A DNA stretch of 64,000 bases from JBBRZM01 sp963813635. GTDB taxonomy: Bacteria > Actinomycetota > Acidimicrobiia > IMCC26256 > JBBRZM01. Made by a program: the position numbers and the translations under genes. Positions within the stretch are counted from its first letter, which is position 1; each line of letters begins with the position of its first letter. This document shows, one piece after another, positions 18,111 to 26,700 of the stretch. Below the pieces are notes generated by a model that was not told the origin of the DNA, did no database searches, and saw nothing but the letters and a program-made list of their open reading frames with translations. The stretch spans positions 62,001-126,000 of the forward strand of contig CAWEZO010000008.1 in the NCBI GenBank assembly GCA_963813635.1. Reading direction: 5' to 3'.

Positions 18111-19754
18111 TCAGAAGCCGTCCATGCCTCCCATGTCGGGCATGCCACCGGCAGGCGCGCCGGCAGCAGCCGGCGGCTCGGGCTTGTCGGCGACGACGGC
18201 CTCGGTGGTGAGGAACAGCGCCGCGATCGACGCTGCGTTCTGCAGCGCCGAGCGCGTCACCTTCGCGGCGTCGATGACGCCGGCCTTCACGAGGTCTTCG
18301 TACTCGCCGGTCTCGGCGTTGAGCCCGTTGGAGCCCTTCAGGCTGCGCACCTTCTCGACGATGACGCCGCCTTCCATGCCCGCGTTGAGCGCAATCTGCT
18401 TGAGCGGCTCTTCGAGCGAGCGCGCCACCAGCCGGGCGCCGGTCGACTCGTCACCCTCGAGCGTCGCGGCGAGGTCGAGCACCTGGGCCTGCGCACGCAG
18501 CAACGCGACGCCACCGCCCGGGACCACACCCTCTTCGACGGCAGCTTTGGTCGTCTGCACCGCGTCCTCGATGCGGTGCTTCTTCTCCTTGAGCTCGACC
18601 TCGGTGGCTGCACCGACCTTGATGATCGCGACGCCACCCGACAACTTCGCGAGGCGCTCTTGGAGCTTCTCGGTGTCGTAGTCGGAGTCGGTGTTGTCGA
18701 TCTCGGCGCGAATCTGATTGATCCGGCCGTTGACGTCGGACTTTGAGCCGGCGCCCTCGACGATGGTCGTCTCGTCCTTCGTGACGACGACCTTGCGTGC
18801 CTTGCCGAGCAGTTCGAGGCCGATGCCCTCGAGCTTCAGCCCGACTTCCTCGGACACGACCTGGCCGCCGGTGAGCACGGCGATGTCTTCGAGCATTGCC
18901 TTGCGCCGCTCACCAAAGCCGGGGGCCTTTACTGCAACCGACTTGAACGTGCCGCGGATCTTGTTGACGACGAGCGTGGCGAGCGCCTCGCCTTCCACGT
19001 CTTCTGCCACGATCACGAGCGGCTTCGCCGACTGCATGACCTTCTCGAGGACGGGGAGCATGTCCTTGACCGCCGAGATCTTCGAGCTCACGAGGAGCAC
19101 GTACGCGTCGTCGAGCACGGCTTCCATGCGCTCCGGATCGGTGACGAAGTACGGCGAGATGTAGCCCTTGTCGAAGCGCATGCCTTCGACCAGGTCGAGC
19201 TCCATGCCGAACGTCTGGCTCTCCTCGACGGTGATGACGCCGTCAGTGCCGACCTTCTCCAGCGACTCGGCGATCATCTGGCCGATCTCCGCGTCGGCCG
19301 CGGAGATCGCGGCGACGTTGGCGATCTGGGCCGGGTCGGTCTCGACCTTCTTCGATACCGAACGGATCGACTCGACTGCGGTGACGACTGCGGCCTCGAT
19401 GCCCTTCTTCAGGCTCATCGGGTTCGCGCCGGCCGCGACATTGCGCAGGCCTTCACGCACCATCGCCCATGCGAGCACGGTCGCGGTGGTCGTGCCGTCG
19501 CCCGCGACGTCGTCGGTCTTCTTGGCGACCTCTTTGACGAGCTCGGCGCCGATCTTCTCGTAGGGGTCCTCGAGGTCGATCTCCTTGGCGATCGAGACGC
19601 CGTCGTTGGTGATCGTGGGTGCGCCCCACTTCTTCTCGAGCACGACGTTGCGGCCCTTCGGGCCGAGGGTGACGCGCACGGCGTCGGCGAGCTTGTTCAT
19701 GCCCGCTTCGAGCGAGCGGCGGGCCGTCTCGCTATAGGCGATCTGCTTGGACAT
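18111..19754 (-). CDS. groEL: 60-kDa chaperonin GroEL
   Basis: A complete 547-residue chaperonin that forms the double-ring folding cage. Diagnostic segments are KGRNVVLEKKWGAPTITNDG near the N-terminus, the ATP-site GDGTTTATVLA, the apical-domain FDKGYISPYFVTD and VVPGGGVALLRA near the C-terminus. The tail is a short Gly/Met-rich end (GGMPDMGGMDGF), as in typical housekeeping copies rather than the His-rich actinobacterial GroEL1. ATG 19754 has a good AGGAG site 9-10 bp upstream. groES is not adjacent, so this is a solitary copy. Heat-shock control by HrcA is implied by the upstream CIRCE operators. Confidence 0.97.
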   Translation of the reverse strand: MSKQIAYSETARRSLEAGMNKLADAVRVTLGPKGRNVVLEKKWGAPTITNDGVSIAKEIDLEDPYEKIGAELVKEVAKKTDDVAGDGTTTATVLAWAMVREGLRNVAAGANPMSLKKGIEAAVVTAVESIRSVSKKVETDPAQIANVAAISAADAEIGQMIAESLEKVGTDGVITVEESQTFGMELDLVEGMRFDKGYISPYFVTDPERMEAVLDDAYVLLVSSKISAVKDMLPVLEKVMQSAKPLVIVAEDVEGEALATLVVNKIRGTFKSVAVKAPGFGERRKAMLEDIAVLTGGQVVSEEVGLKLEGIGLELLGKARKVVVTKDETTIVEGAGSKSDVNGRINQIRAEIDNTDSDYDTEKLQERLAKLSGGVAIIKVGAATEVELKEKKHRIEDAVQTTKAAVEEGVVPGGGVALLRAQAQVLDLAATLEGDESTGARLVARSLEEPLKQIALNAGMEGGVIVEKVRSLKGSNGLNAETGEYEDLVKAGVIDAAKVTRSALQNAASIAALFLTTEAVVADKPEPPAAAGAPAGGMPDMGGMDGF

Positions 19755-19821
19755 AGCGTCATCTCCTGAGGGCAGCGTGGTTGTGGTGTGCGAGCAGGCC
19801 GCGACGTGATCGCCACCTGGC

Positions 19822-19848
19822 TTAGCACTCAGCATATGCGAGTGCTAA
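19822..19848. promoter_or_regulatory. CIRCE operator (perfect) for HrcA
   Basis: TTAGCACTC (19822-19830), nine bases, GAGTGCTAA (19840-19848): an exact match to the CIRCE consensus bound by the heat-shock repressor HrcA. It lies about 68 bp upstream of the groEL start. Confidence 0.93.
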
Positions 19849-19854
19849 GCCATG

Positions 19855-19881
19855 CTGGCACTCAGGCTCTTCGAGTGCAAG
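19855..19881. promoter_or_regulatory. Second, degenerate CIRCE operator
   Basis: CTGGCACTC (19855-19863), nine bases, GAGTGCAAG (19873-19881): each arm matches 7 of 9 positions of the CIRCE consensus with the correct 9-bp spacing. It starts six bases beyond the perfect copy, so the two could be occupied side by side. It also lies 62 bp upstream of the divergent metal-regulator gene. Confidence 0.65.
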
Positions 19882-19942
19882 TCCCGGTTCTGCAGCGCTC
19901 GCCCCCAACCGGTCGTCGTTCGGCACCGGTATCCTCGCCGCG

Positions 19943-20602
19943 ATGGCCGAGTTCCACGACACGACCGAGGAGTACCTCGAGACGATCCTCGAGATCGAGG
20001 AAGAGGGCATCGTCCCGATCCGGGCGCGGCTCGTCGAGCGACTCGGCCTGTCGGCGCCGGCTGTCTCCGAAACCGTCAACCGGCTCGTGGAGCACGGCTA
20101 CGCCGAGCTGCTCGACGACCGCACGCTTCGCCTCACGCCGAAGGGCCGCACGGTTGCGGTCTCGATCGTGCGCAAGCACCGCCTCGCCGAACGGCTCCTC
20201 ACCGACATCATCGGCCTCGAGTGGGAGAAGGTGCACCGCGAAGCCGACCGCTGGGAGCACGCGATCTCGGGCGATGTCGAAGAGAAGCTCGTCCTGCTGC
20301 TGGGTGATCCCGCGACGTGTCCGCATGGCAACCCGATCCCGGGGTCCAAGCAAAAGGTCGACACGACGCACTCGGTCACGCTGTCGAAGGCCAACCCTGG
20401 GGCGGTCACGGTGAAGCGCATCTCGGAGAAGATCGAGCTCGACGATTCCGCGCTTCGCCTACTCGCTGATGCCGCGTTGATTCCCGGATCACCTGCTGTG
20501 GTCGTCGGTGCGGCCAACGACGGTGTGGTCGTCAAGACCGACGCCGGCGAGCAGACCGTGCCGAGCTACATCGCGGAGCTGATGTTCGTCGCTCCCGCGT
20601 AA
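19943..20602 (+). CDS. DtxR/IdeR/MntR-family metal-dependent transcriptional regulator
   Basis: A 219-residue regulator aligned almost without gaps to DtxR/IdeR over the first 140 residues: winged HTH (about 4-70), dimerisation domain (about 71-140, RKHRLAERLLTDIIGL) and an SH3-like C-terminal domain. Ancillary-site ligands H79 and E83, and E105 and H106 of the primary site, are present. The two other primary-site positions differ from DtxR: residue 10 is Glu rather than Met and residue 102 is Asp rather than Cys (READRWEH). Hard carboxylate ligands there resemble manganese-sensing MntR, so I do not call it IdeR. The convergent neighbour is a ZIP metal transporter. Confidence 0.9.
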   Translation: MAEFHDTTEEYLETILEIEEEGIVPIRARLVERLGLSAPAVSETVNRLVEHGYAELLDDRTLRLTPKGRTVAVSIVRKHRLAERLLTDIIGLEWEKVHREADRWEHAISGDVEEKLVLLLGDPATCPHGNPIPGSKQKVDTTHSVTLSKANPGAVTVKRISEKIELDDSALRLLADAALIPGSPAVVVGAANDGVVVKTDAGEQTVPSYIAELMFVAPA

Positions 20603-20607
20603 ACGAC

Positions 20608-21456
20608 TCAGGCGCCCGCGGCAACCAGCACGAAGTCGGTGCCGAACCCGATGACGATGCCGAGCAACAGGCCCCACATCAGTTGTTCCTTGTGGCCGAG
20701 CTTTGCCCCGACGTTGAGCAGCTGCACGACGACATACAGGATCGAGCCGGCGGCGAGCGCGAGGAACGCCGTGTCGAGGGTCTCGCTGACCCACGCCTGA
20801 CCGACGATGGTCCCGACGAATGTCGGGCCGCCGCCGATGACTCCCATCGTCGCGAGGAACGCCCAAGTCGGACGGTCGGCTTCACCGGAGAGCGGCGCGC
20901 AGATCCCGAAGCCTTCGGTCGCGTTGTGCAGACCGAAGCCGACGATGAGCAGCAACGCGAGCTTGATCTCATTGTTCGCAGCCGACTGGCCGATCGCCAG
21001 GCCCTCGGAAAAATTGTGGAGCCCGATGCCGAGCGCGATGAACAAGGCGAGTCGTTTCGGGTCGCTCAAACGAGCGATGCTGATGCGGGACAGCTCTTGT
21101 GTCGCGGCCGCACCCGGCCCGAAACGACGCCCTTGCGCCCGCGCTGCGAGCCACCGGTCGTAGTACACGAGGCCGAGGAGCCCGACGCCGAACAACACCA
21201 CGAAGACCACCGTCAGCCACAAGAAGTGCACCCACGACCCGTGGCTGGTCCGGCTCGCAGCGGTGAGTGCCTTCTCGACCGGCTCGATGCCGTGCTGGAA
21301 GACCTCGATGAGCAGGAAGATCAAGACTCCGGTCGCGACAGCGTTGAGGAGGGCCCGGGTCTCGCTGCTGAGATTGCGGAGCCGCCCGATCGGCAGGCCG
21401 AGAAAGATCGTGAACCCGGCGATCGCCCCGAGCAGCACCACGTTGGTTGACGACAT
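20608..21456 (-). CDS. ZIP-family divalent metal transporter
   Basis: A 282-residue membrane protein with about eight hydrophobic segments. Segments IV and V carry the ZIP metal-site signatures GLHNFSEGLAIG (H147, N148, E151) and GLHNATEGFGI (H177, N178, E181). A polar, Arg-rich loop (about residues 100-135) replaces the His-rich loop of many ZIPs. ZIPs import Zn, Mn or Fe into the cytoplasm. The gene is convergent with the DtxR-family regulator (stops 5 bp apart) and has an IdeR-like box 38 bp upstream of its start, so metal-dependent repression is the natural inference. The start ATG 21456 has only a weak ribosome-binding site. Confidence 0.88.
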   Translation of the reverse strand: MSSTNVVLLGAIAGFTIFLGLPIGRLRNLSSETRALLNAVATGVLIFLLIEVFQHGIEPVEKALTAASRTSHGSWVHFLWLTVVFVVLFGVGLLGLVYYDRWLAARAQGRRFGPGAAATQELSRISIARLSDPKRLALFIALGIGLHNFSEGLAIGQSAANNEIKLALLLIVGFGLHNATEGFGICAPLSGEADRPTWAFLATMGVIGGGPTFVGTIVGQAWVSETLDTAFLALAAGSILYVVVQLLNVGAKLGHKEQLMWGLLLGIVIGFGTDFVLVAAGA

Positions 21457-21493
21457 GTGTCGGGCCCCGGGGGTTGACTGTCCGACCGATTAC

Positions 21494-21512
21494 TAAGGGC
21501 AGCCTAACCAAC
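21494..21512. promoter_or_regulatory. IdeR/DtxR-like operator upstream of the ZIP transporter
   Basis: TAAGGGCAGCCTAACCAAC matches the 19-bp iron-box consensus TTAGGTTAGSCTAACCTAA at 14 positions, including the complete right half CTAACC. It lies 38 bp upstream of the ZIP start, where a repressor would block transcription. Prediction by eye only. Confidence 0.6.
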
Positions 21513-21559
21513 GAAGGGCCGAGGGTCAACCCGGACCTTCTGCCTTGTTGGGGCCCTGC

Positions 21560-21835
21560 TCAGCCGCCGGCGACGGCCGGCACGATGCTCACGGTCTGGC
21601 CCTCGGCGACCGCCGTCTCGAGGCCCTGCGCGAAGCGGATGTCCTCGTCGGCCACGAACACGTTCACGAACCGGCGAAGCTCGCCCTTGCCATCGAACAG
21701 CCGCTCCGCGAAGCCGGGATGCTCGGACTCGAGTTGCTGGAGCACCTGGGCAACGGTGCCGGGGAGGAGCTTCACCTCGGACGCCCCGCCGGAGAGCTCG
21801 CGCAGCTGGGTCGGAATGCGGACGGAGACCGGCAT
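21560..21835 (-). CDS. cysO: MoaD/ThiS-family sulfur carrier protein (CysO-like)
   Basis: A 91-residue ubiquitin-fold protein ending in the free diglycine AVAGG that is thiocarboxylated in sulfur carriers. The pattern RRFVNVFVADEDIRFAQGLETAV and the ending VSIVPAVAGG closely follow mycobacterial CysO, the sulfur donor for CysM-dependent cysteine synthesis, rather than molybdopterin MoaD. It begins 3 bp after the thrC stop, with the AGGAG ribosome-binding site inside the end of thrC, so translation is coupled. cysM and the mec protease are not in the window. Confidence 0.85.
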   Translation of the reverse strand: MPVSVRIPTQLRELSGGASEVKLLPGTVAQVLQQLESEHPGFAERLFDGKGELRRFVNVFVADEDIRFAQGLETAVAEGQTVSIVPAVAGG

Positions 21836-21838
21836 CGG

Positions 21839-23084
21839 CTACTGCTCCTGGATCGTGTCGGCGGGAAATGCTTCGTGGAACGCATCGAGCGACGGGCCGA
21901 TGGTGGCGGTCGGCCCGACTTCGGCCGCGACAGCGTCGAGCGTCTTGAGCCCGTGGCCCGTGATGTACGCGACAACACGTTCGTCGGGCGTGATGACACC
22001 CTGCTCCGCAAGGCGCTTGAGCGAGGCGATCGTGACGCCGCCGGCGGTCTCGGCGAAGATCCCCTCGGTGCGGGCGAGCAGCCGGATTCCTTCGACGACT
22101 TCGTCATCGGTGACCGCAGCGAGCGCGCCGCCGCTCTGGCGGACGGCGTCGAGGGCGAAGTAGCCGTCGGCCGGGTTACCGATCGCGAGCGACTTGGCGA
22201 TCGTGTCCGGCTTCACCGGCTTGATCGTGTCGGAGCGGTTGATCCACGCGGTCGCCACGGGCGAGCAGCCGGTTGCCTGCGCGCCCGACACCCGCACCTG
22301 CGGCTCGGCGTCGAGCAGGCCGACCGTGTGCAGCTCATGGAAGCCCTTGCGGATCTTCGTGAGAAGCGAGCCGCTCGCGACGGGCACGACGACGTGATCG
22401 GGAGTCTGCCAGTCGAGCTGCTCCGCGGTCTCGAACGCGATGGTCTTCGAGCCTTCCGCGTAGTACGGCCGCACGTTGACGTTGACAAACGCCCATGGAT
22501 ACGTGCCGGCCAGCTCCGCACACAGCCGGTTGACGTCGTCGTAGTTGCCGTTGATCGCGACCACGTTGCCGCCGTACACGGCAGTGGTGACGATCTTGGC
22601 CGCTTCGAGGTTGGCGGGTATGAACACGAAGCTGCGCAGCCCCGCGTGGGCAGCGTGCGCGGCCACAGAGTTGGCGAGATTGCCCGTCGACGCGCGACGC
22701 AGCGGTCTTGAAGCCGAACTCGAGCGCCTTCGACAACGCGACCGACGCGACGCGGTCTTTGAACGAGTTCGTGGGATTGAGAGTGTCGTTCTTGATCCAC
22801 AGCTCGCCGAGCCCGATCGCGTTCGCGAGCCGATCGGCGCGCACGAGCGGTGTGCAACCCGCGCCGAGGTCGACGGCGTTGCCACGGTCGACCGGCAGGA
22901 GATCGGCGTAGCGCCAGATCGTGCGCGGCCCGGCCGCGATCTTCTCGCGACTCATCGCCTTGGTGATCGCGTCGTAGTCGTAGGCGACCTCGAGCGGCCC
23001 GAAGCACCAGTCGCAGGTGTAGATCGGCGCGACCTCGTACTCGCGTCCGCATTCCCGACATCGCAGCCCTTGCACGTGCGCCAT
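21839..23084 (-). CDS. thrC: Threonine synthase, frameshifted
   Basis: A PLP enzyme of about 414 residues converting O-phosphohomoserine to threonine. An N-terminal zinc-ribbon-like segment has C9, C12, C24 and C27. The PLP lysine is in NPTNSFKDR (about residue 110), followed by the phosphate-binding STGNLANSVAAHAA loop. The C-terminal half has VPVASGSLLTKIRKGF and the GHGLKTLD ending. The frame shifts near 22700 (+1): KTAA should run on into the STGNLAN block. It is followed by cysO with coupled translation, and is divergent from gpgS across 257 bp. Long, metal-ribbon threonine synthases of this kind are typical of actinobacteria. Confidence 0.9.
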
Positions 23085-23341
23085 GGCGCGGTCTCCTCGC
23101 TCCGGGGGACCGGACGTGTGCCCGATCCCGTGCCTCGACGCGCCCTCGAGCGCCCCGAGCGGAAACCGCTGCGGAGGCTGCTCATCGTTCAGGCATTAGC
23201 ACCTGGCCCAACCGGTTTCCCGGTGGAGCTGGTTGCCGCGGCGTCGTCGGGCCTGTCCCTCGGCCGCTCTTGATGAGCGCGTGTATTTGGTAGAAACGGT
23301 AGCACTCCGGTTCCGCCCGTCTCGACCCATACAGTGCCGGT

Positions 23342-24268
23342 GTGCGCCTCGTCGATCCGCCCGCCGAGCATCCGGATCCCGGGCTGCTGGCAGCGCAGAA
23401 GCGCGAGCAGGGCCTCGGCATCTCGGTATGCCTGCCGGCCCGTAACGAGGAGGCGACGGTCGGCCACATCGTCGCGACGGTGCGCCGAAACCTGATGGAG
23501 CGGGTCGACGTCGTCGATGAGGTGGTCGTGCTCGACGACGGCTCGACCGATGCCACAGCCGAGGCGGCCCGCTGGGAAGGCGCTCGCGTGCTCGCGGTCG
23601 ACGACGTGCTCCCCGATGCGGAGGCCGGCACGGGCAAGGGCAACGCCATGTGGAAGTCGCTGTACGCGTGCGACGGCGACATCGTGTGCTGGGTCGACGC
23701 CGACATCCGCAACTTCGGCGCGCACTTTGTCACCGCGCTGCTCGCGCCGCTCCTGCACCGGCCACAGGTTGCGTTCGTGAAGGGCTTCTATCGACGGCCA
23801 TTGCACGGTGAGCCGTCAGGTGGCGGACGTGTGACCGAGCTGATGGCGCGGCCGGCACTGTCGCTCCTCTTCCCGTCGCTCACACCGTTCGTCCAGCCGC
23901 TCTCGGGTGAGTATGCGGGGCGCCGCAGGCTCCTCGAGACGTTGCCGTTCGTCGAAGGGTGGGGCGTCGACATCGGTTTGCTCGTCGACGTCGTCGCACG
24001 CGGCGGGATCGAGCGTGTTACACAGGCCGATCTCGGTGTTCGTGAGCACCGCAACCGCGGGCTCGACGAGCTCGGCGCGCCCGTGCTCGCGATTCTCGCG
24101 ACGGTCCTGCGGCGCGCCGGTTTCACGACCGCGGCGATCGAAGCGACGCTCGTGCGCTTCGACGACACGCTTGGCGAGCAACGGGTGCCCGTCGAGCTTC
24201 GCGAGCGGCCGCCGATGATCACCGTGCCCGAGTACCGCGCCAAGTTCGGACGCGAGCTCTCGGCGTAG
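23342..24268 (+). CDS. gpgS: Glucosyl-3-phosphoglycerate synthase
   Basis: A 308-residue GT-A fold retaining glycosyltransferase (GT81) that joins glucose from NDP-glucose to 3-phosphoglycerate. This is the first step to glucosylglycerate and, in mycobacteria, to methylglucose lipopolysaccharide. Visible: N-terminal SVCLPARNEEATVG, VVLDDGSTD, the metal-binding DAD (residues 119-121, in WVDADIRNFG), FVKGFYRRP, the SGEYAGRRRLLETLPFVEGWGVD segment (shared with mycobacterial GpgS) and an EHRNRGL motif. Start GTG 23342. A dedicated GpgP phosphatase gene is not next to it. The downstream genes handle glycerate and trehalose. Confidence 0.9.
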   Translation: MRLVDPPAEHPDPGLLAAQKREQGLGISVCLPARNEEATVGHIVATVRRNLMERVDVVDEVVVLDDGSTDATAEAARWEGARVLAVDDVLPDAEAGTGKGNAMWKSLYACDGDIVCWVDADIRNFGAHFVTALLAPLLHRPQVAFVKGFYRRPLHGEPSGGGRVTELMARPALSLLFPSLTPFVQPLSGEYAGRRRLLETLPFVEGWGVDIGLLVDVVARGGIERVTQADLGVREHRNRGLDELGAPVLAILATVLRRAGFTTAAIEATLVRFDDTLGEQRVPVELRERPPMITVPEYRAKFGRELSA

Positions 24269-24290
24269 TCAGGAGCGCGGCGATCACGCG

Positions 24291-24337
24291 TTCTTGCGTC
24301 GCAAACCGTGGTGACATCCCGGCTGTTGACGCAAGAA
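24291..24337. terminator. Bidirectional hairpin between convergent genes
   Basis: A perfect 10-bp inverted repeat, TTCTTGCGTC (24291-24300) and GACGCAAGAA (24328-24337), sits in the 84-bp space between the convergent ends of gpgS and the glycerate kinase gene. The 27-nt loop is long for an intrinsic terminator, but the position fits a bidirectional stop. The right arm and loop share TTCTTGCGTCAACA (minus strand) with 29759-29772. Confidence 0.55.
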
Positions 24338-24352
24338 TGAAGTGGGCTCGGC

Positions 24353-25388
24353 CTAGTCGGCGTGACCGAGGGCGTGGCGGCCGGCTTCGAGCGCCGCTTC
24401 CTCGACAAGCAGCGCCGCCCGACTGAAGGCCTCGCCCGACTGGAAGACACGGTCGGTCAGCGCGAGCAGCTCCACATCGCCGCGCACGGAAAGCTCCTCA
24501 AGAGCTTCCGGCGTGACTTGGCCGACGATGACGGCCCGGTGCGCGACGCCCTCGTCGGCCGCCCAATCGAGCACGCCGCCCACGACCTTGCCCTCGAAGC
24601 TCGTCGTGTCGAGCTTGCCTTCGCCGGTGACCACCAATGCGGCTCCGTCCATGGCGGTTTCGAGCCCCGCCGCGCGGGCGACAACGTCGAAACCCGGTTC
24701 GAGTTGCGCGCCGATGGCGGCGAGCCCGCCGGCAAGGCCCCCCGCGGCGCCGCCGCCCTCCAACGCGCGCACATCGACACGGGTGCGTTCGTCGTACTGC
24801 TCCGCCAGCCGTTCAAGGCGGCGTGTCAGGAGCGCGACCTGCGCGTCGGTCGCGCCCTTCTGGGGCGCAAACGTCGCTGCCGCGTCGACGAACGTCGTGG
24901 CCACGTCGCATGCAACCGTGACGTCAAGGCCGGCGAGCGACCAGCCGAGCGCGTCGATCGCGCCGAGCCCGCCGTCGGTCGTGGCGCTCCCGCCGACCGC
25001 AACGACGATCCTGCGGGCACCGCCGCGCGCGGCAGCGGCAACCAGCTCGCCGGTCCCGCGACTCGTCGCTCGCAAAGGATCGTTTCGCGGTTCGACCAGC
25101 GCGAGCCCGCTCGCTTGTGCCATCTCGATGATCGCGGTGCCGTCCGACAGGAGACCCCAGCTTGCGTCGACCGGATCCCCGAGTGGGCCGCTGACGCGCG
25201 CCACGCGCTTCGAACCGCCGCGAGCCGCGAGCAGCGCATCGAGCGTGCCTTCGCCGCCGTCGGCGAGCGGCAACTCGCGCACGTCGTCGAACCCGGCCCG
25301 GCGCAGACCCGCTCCGATGGCGCCGGCAGCACCCGCCGCGCTCGAGGGTGCCGCGGAACTTGTCGGGACACGCGAGGGCACAGGCCAT
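24353..25388 (-). CDS. Glycerate 2-kinase (GarK/GlxK type), frameshifted at its 5' end
   Basis: A type I glycerate kinase of about 344 residues that phosphorylates D-glycerate, normally to 2-phosphoglycerate. The correct N-terminus, MACALACPDKFRGTLE from ATG 25388, is in a different frame from the body. A +1 shift near 25345 joins it to AAGAIGAGLRRAGFDD. Family motifs follow: LPLADGGEGTLDALL, AVGGSATTDGGLGA, the GGGAAGGLAGGLAA loop and VTGEGKLDTTSFEGK. It is divergent from treT and convergent with gpgS. Making phosphoglycerate beside a 3-phosphoglycerate-consuming transferase suggests a shared pool, which is an inference. Confidence 0.87.
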
Positions 25389-25446
25389 GCGTAATAGATT
25401 GGCCCAACTCGGGGCGCTCGCCCCCTCGTCCCCGAAGGAACCCGCC

Positions 25447-26700
25447 GTGCTCGAACGTGTGCCCCTGCTCGAAAAGGAGCTCGCCCAGTACGCCGAGGTC
25501 GCAGGGGCCGATGCCATCGAGCGGATCCGGGCCGGGGCCGACCCGCTGCAAGGCGCCCGGGTGCTCCATATCAGCGCCACTGCCTACGGCGGCGGGGTCG
25601 CGGAGCTGCTGGCGACACACGTACCGCTCCTCCGCAACGCCGGCATCGACGCCGAATGGCAGGTGATGCGCGGGAGCGACGAGTTCTTCACGGTCACCAA
25701 GGCGGTGCACAACGCGTTGCAGGGCGGTGACGTCGAATGGACGCACGAGATGCAACGCATCTATCTCGAACGGGTACTCGACAACGCGCTGCTGATCGAG
25801 GGCGACTACGACTTCATCGTGGTGCACGACCCGCAGCCGGCCGCGCTCTTGGGCTTCTTGCAAGAAACCGGGAGGCTCACCAACGTCGACACCCACTGGG
25901 TGTGGCGTTGCCATCTCGACCTCACCGCTGCCGACCCGACGGTGTGGGAGTTCCTTCGTCCCTACATCGAGATGTACGACGCGTCCGTCTGGACCATGGC
26001 CGAGTTCGTGCCCGAATCGCTGTCGATGCACAGGGTCGTGCACGCGCCCCCGTGCATCGACCCGCTCTCGGTGAAGAACCTCGATCTCGCCCGTCCTTTT
26101 TGCGAGGAGATCACCAAGCAGTACGGCGTCGACCTGCGACGGCCGATCGTCTGCCAGGTGAGCCGCTTCGATCCGTGGAAGGACCCGGTCGGCGTGATCG
26201 CGGCGTTCCGGATCATCAAGGAGCGCGTCACCGACGCCCAGCTCGTGCTCGCGGGCTCGATGGCCACCGACGATCCCGAGGGATTCCATGTGTGGGAGCT
26301 CACGGAAACCGCGCGTGACGGCGATCGCGACATCCACCTCCTCTCCAACATCCAGCAGGTCGGCTCGGTGCAGATCAACGCGTTCCAGCGGGTCGCCGAC
26401 GTCGTCATCCAGAAATCGTTGCGAGAGGGATTCGGGCTGACGGTGAGCGAAGCGCTCTGGAAGTCCCGACCGGTCGTCGGGGGGCGGGCCGGCGGCATCG
26501 CATTGCAGCTTCGCGACGGCTACGACGGCTTCCTCGTCAACTCGATCGAGGAATGCGCCGCGCGCACGATCGACCTGCTGGCCGATCCGGTCGGCGCCGA
26601 CGCGATGGGCATGCAGGGCCGGGAACACGTGCGCGATAACTTCCTGTCGACACGAGAGATGGAAGACTGGCTGCGCTTGTTCTCGGAGTTGCGCAAATGA
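25447..26700 (+). CDS. treT: Trehalose synthase TreT-like glycosyltransferase (GT4)
   Basis: A 417-residue GT-B fold retaining transferase. The family makes trehalose from NDP-glucose and glucose (TreT) or acts as a trehalose phosphorylase. Motifs: N-domain HISATAYGGGVAELLATHVPLL, HDPQPAALLGFL and HWVWRCHLDL; C-domain CQVSRFDPWKDPVGVI (sugar-nucleotide site) and SLREGFGLTVSEALW, containing the EX7E-type acidic pair. GTG 25447 has GAAGGA upstream and avoids overlapping the divergent garK start, which an ATG at 25387 would do. It overlaps the following otsA by four bases (ATGA), so the two are co-translated. Confidence 0.85.
   Translation: MLERVPLLEKELAQYAEVAGADAIERIRAGADPLQGARVLHISATAYGGGVAELLATHVPLLRNAGIDAEWQVMRGSDEFFTVTKAVHNALQGGDVEWTHEMQRIYLERVLDNALLIEGDYDFIVVHDPQPAALLGFLQETGRLTNVDTHWVWRCHLDLTAADPTVWEFLRPYIEMYDASVWTMAEFVPESLSMHRVVHAPPCIDPLSVKNLDLARPFCEEITKQYGVDLRRPIVCQVSRFDPWKDPVGVIAAFRIIKERVTDAQLVLAGSMATDDPEGFHVWELTETARDGDRDIHLLSNIQQVGSVQINAFQRVADVVIQKSLREGFGLTVSEALWKSRPVVGGRAGGIALQLRDGYDGFLVNSIEECAARTIDLLADPVGADAMGMQGREHVRDNFLSTREMEDWLRLFSELRK

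Noticed and set aside
23085..23341. A riboswitch or attenuator between thrC and gpgS
   Set aside because: No conserved riboswitch core or leader peptide with repeated Thr/Ile codons could be seen by eye in this 257-bp divergent region.
24291..24337. The 10-bp inverted repeat as an attachment or integration site
   Set aside because: No integrase, tRNA or second copy in proper arrangement; a convergent-gene terminator is simpler.
24826..26628. A 600-codon minus-strand open frame across garK and treT
   Set aside because: It is antisense to treT and out of frame with garK over most of its length; only its few GarK N-terminal codons are real, as annotated.
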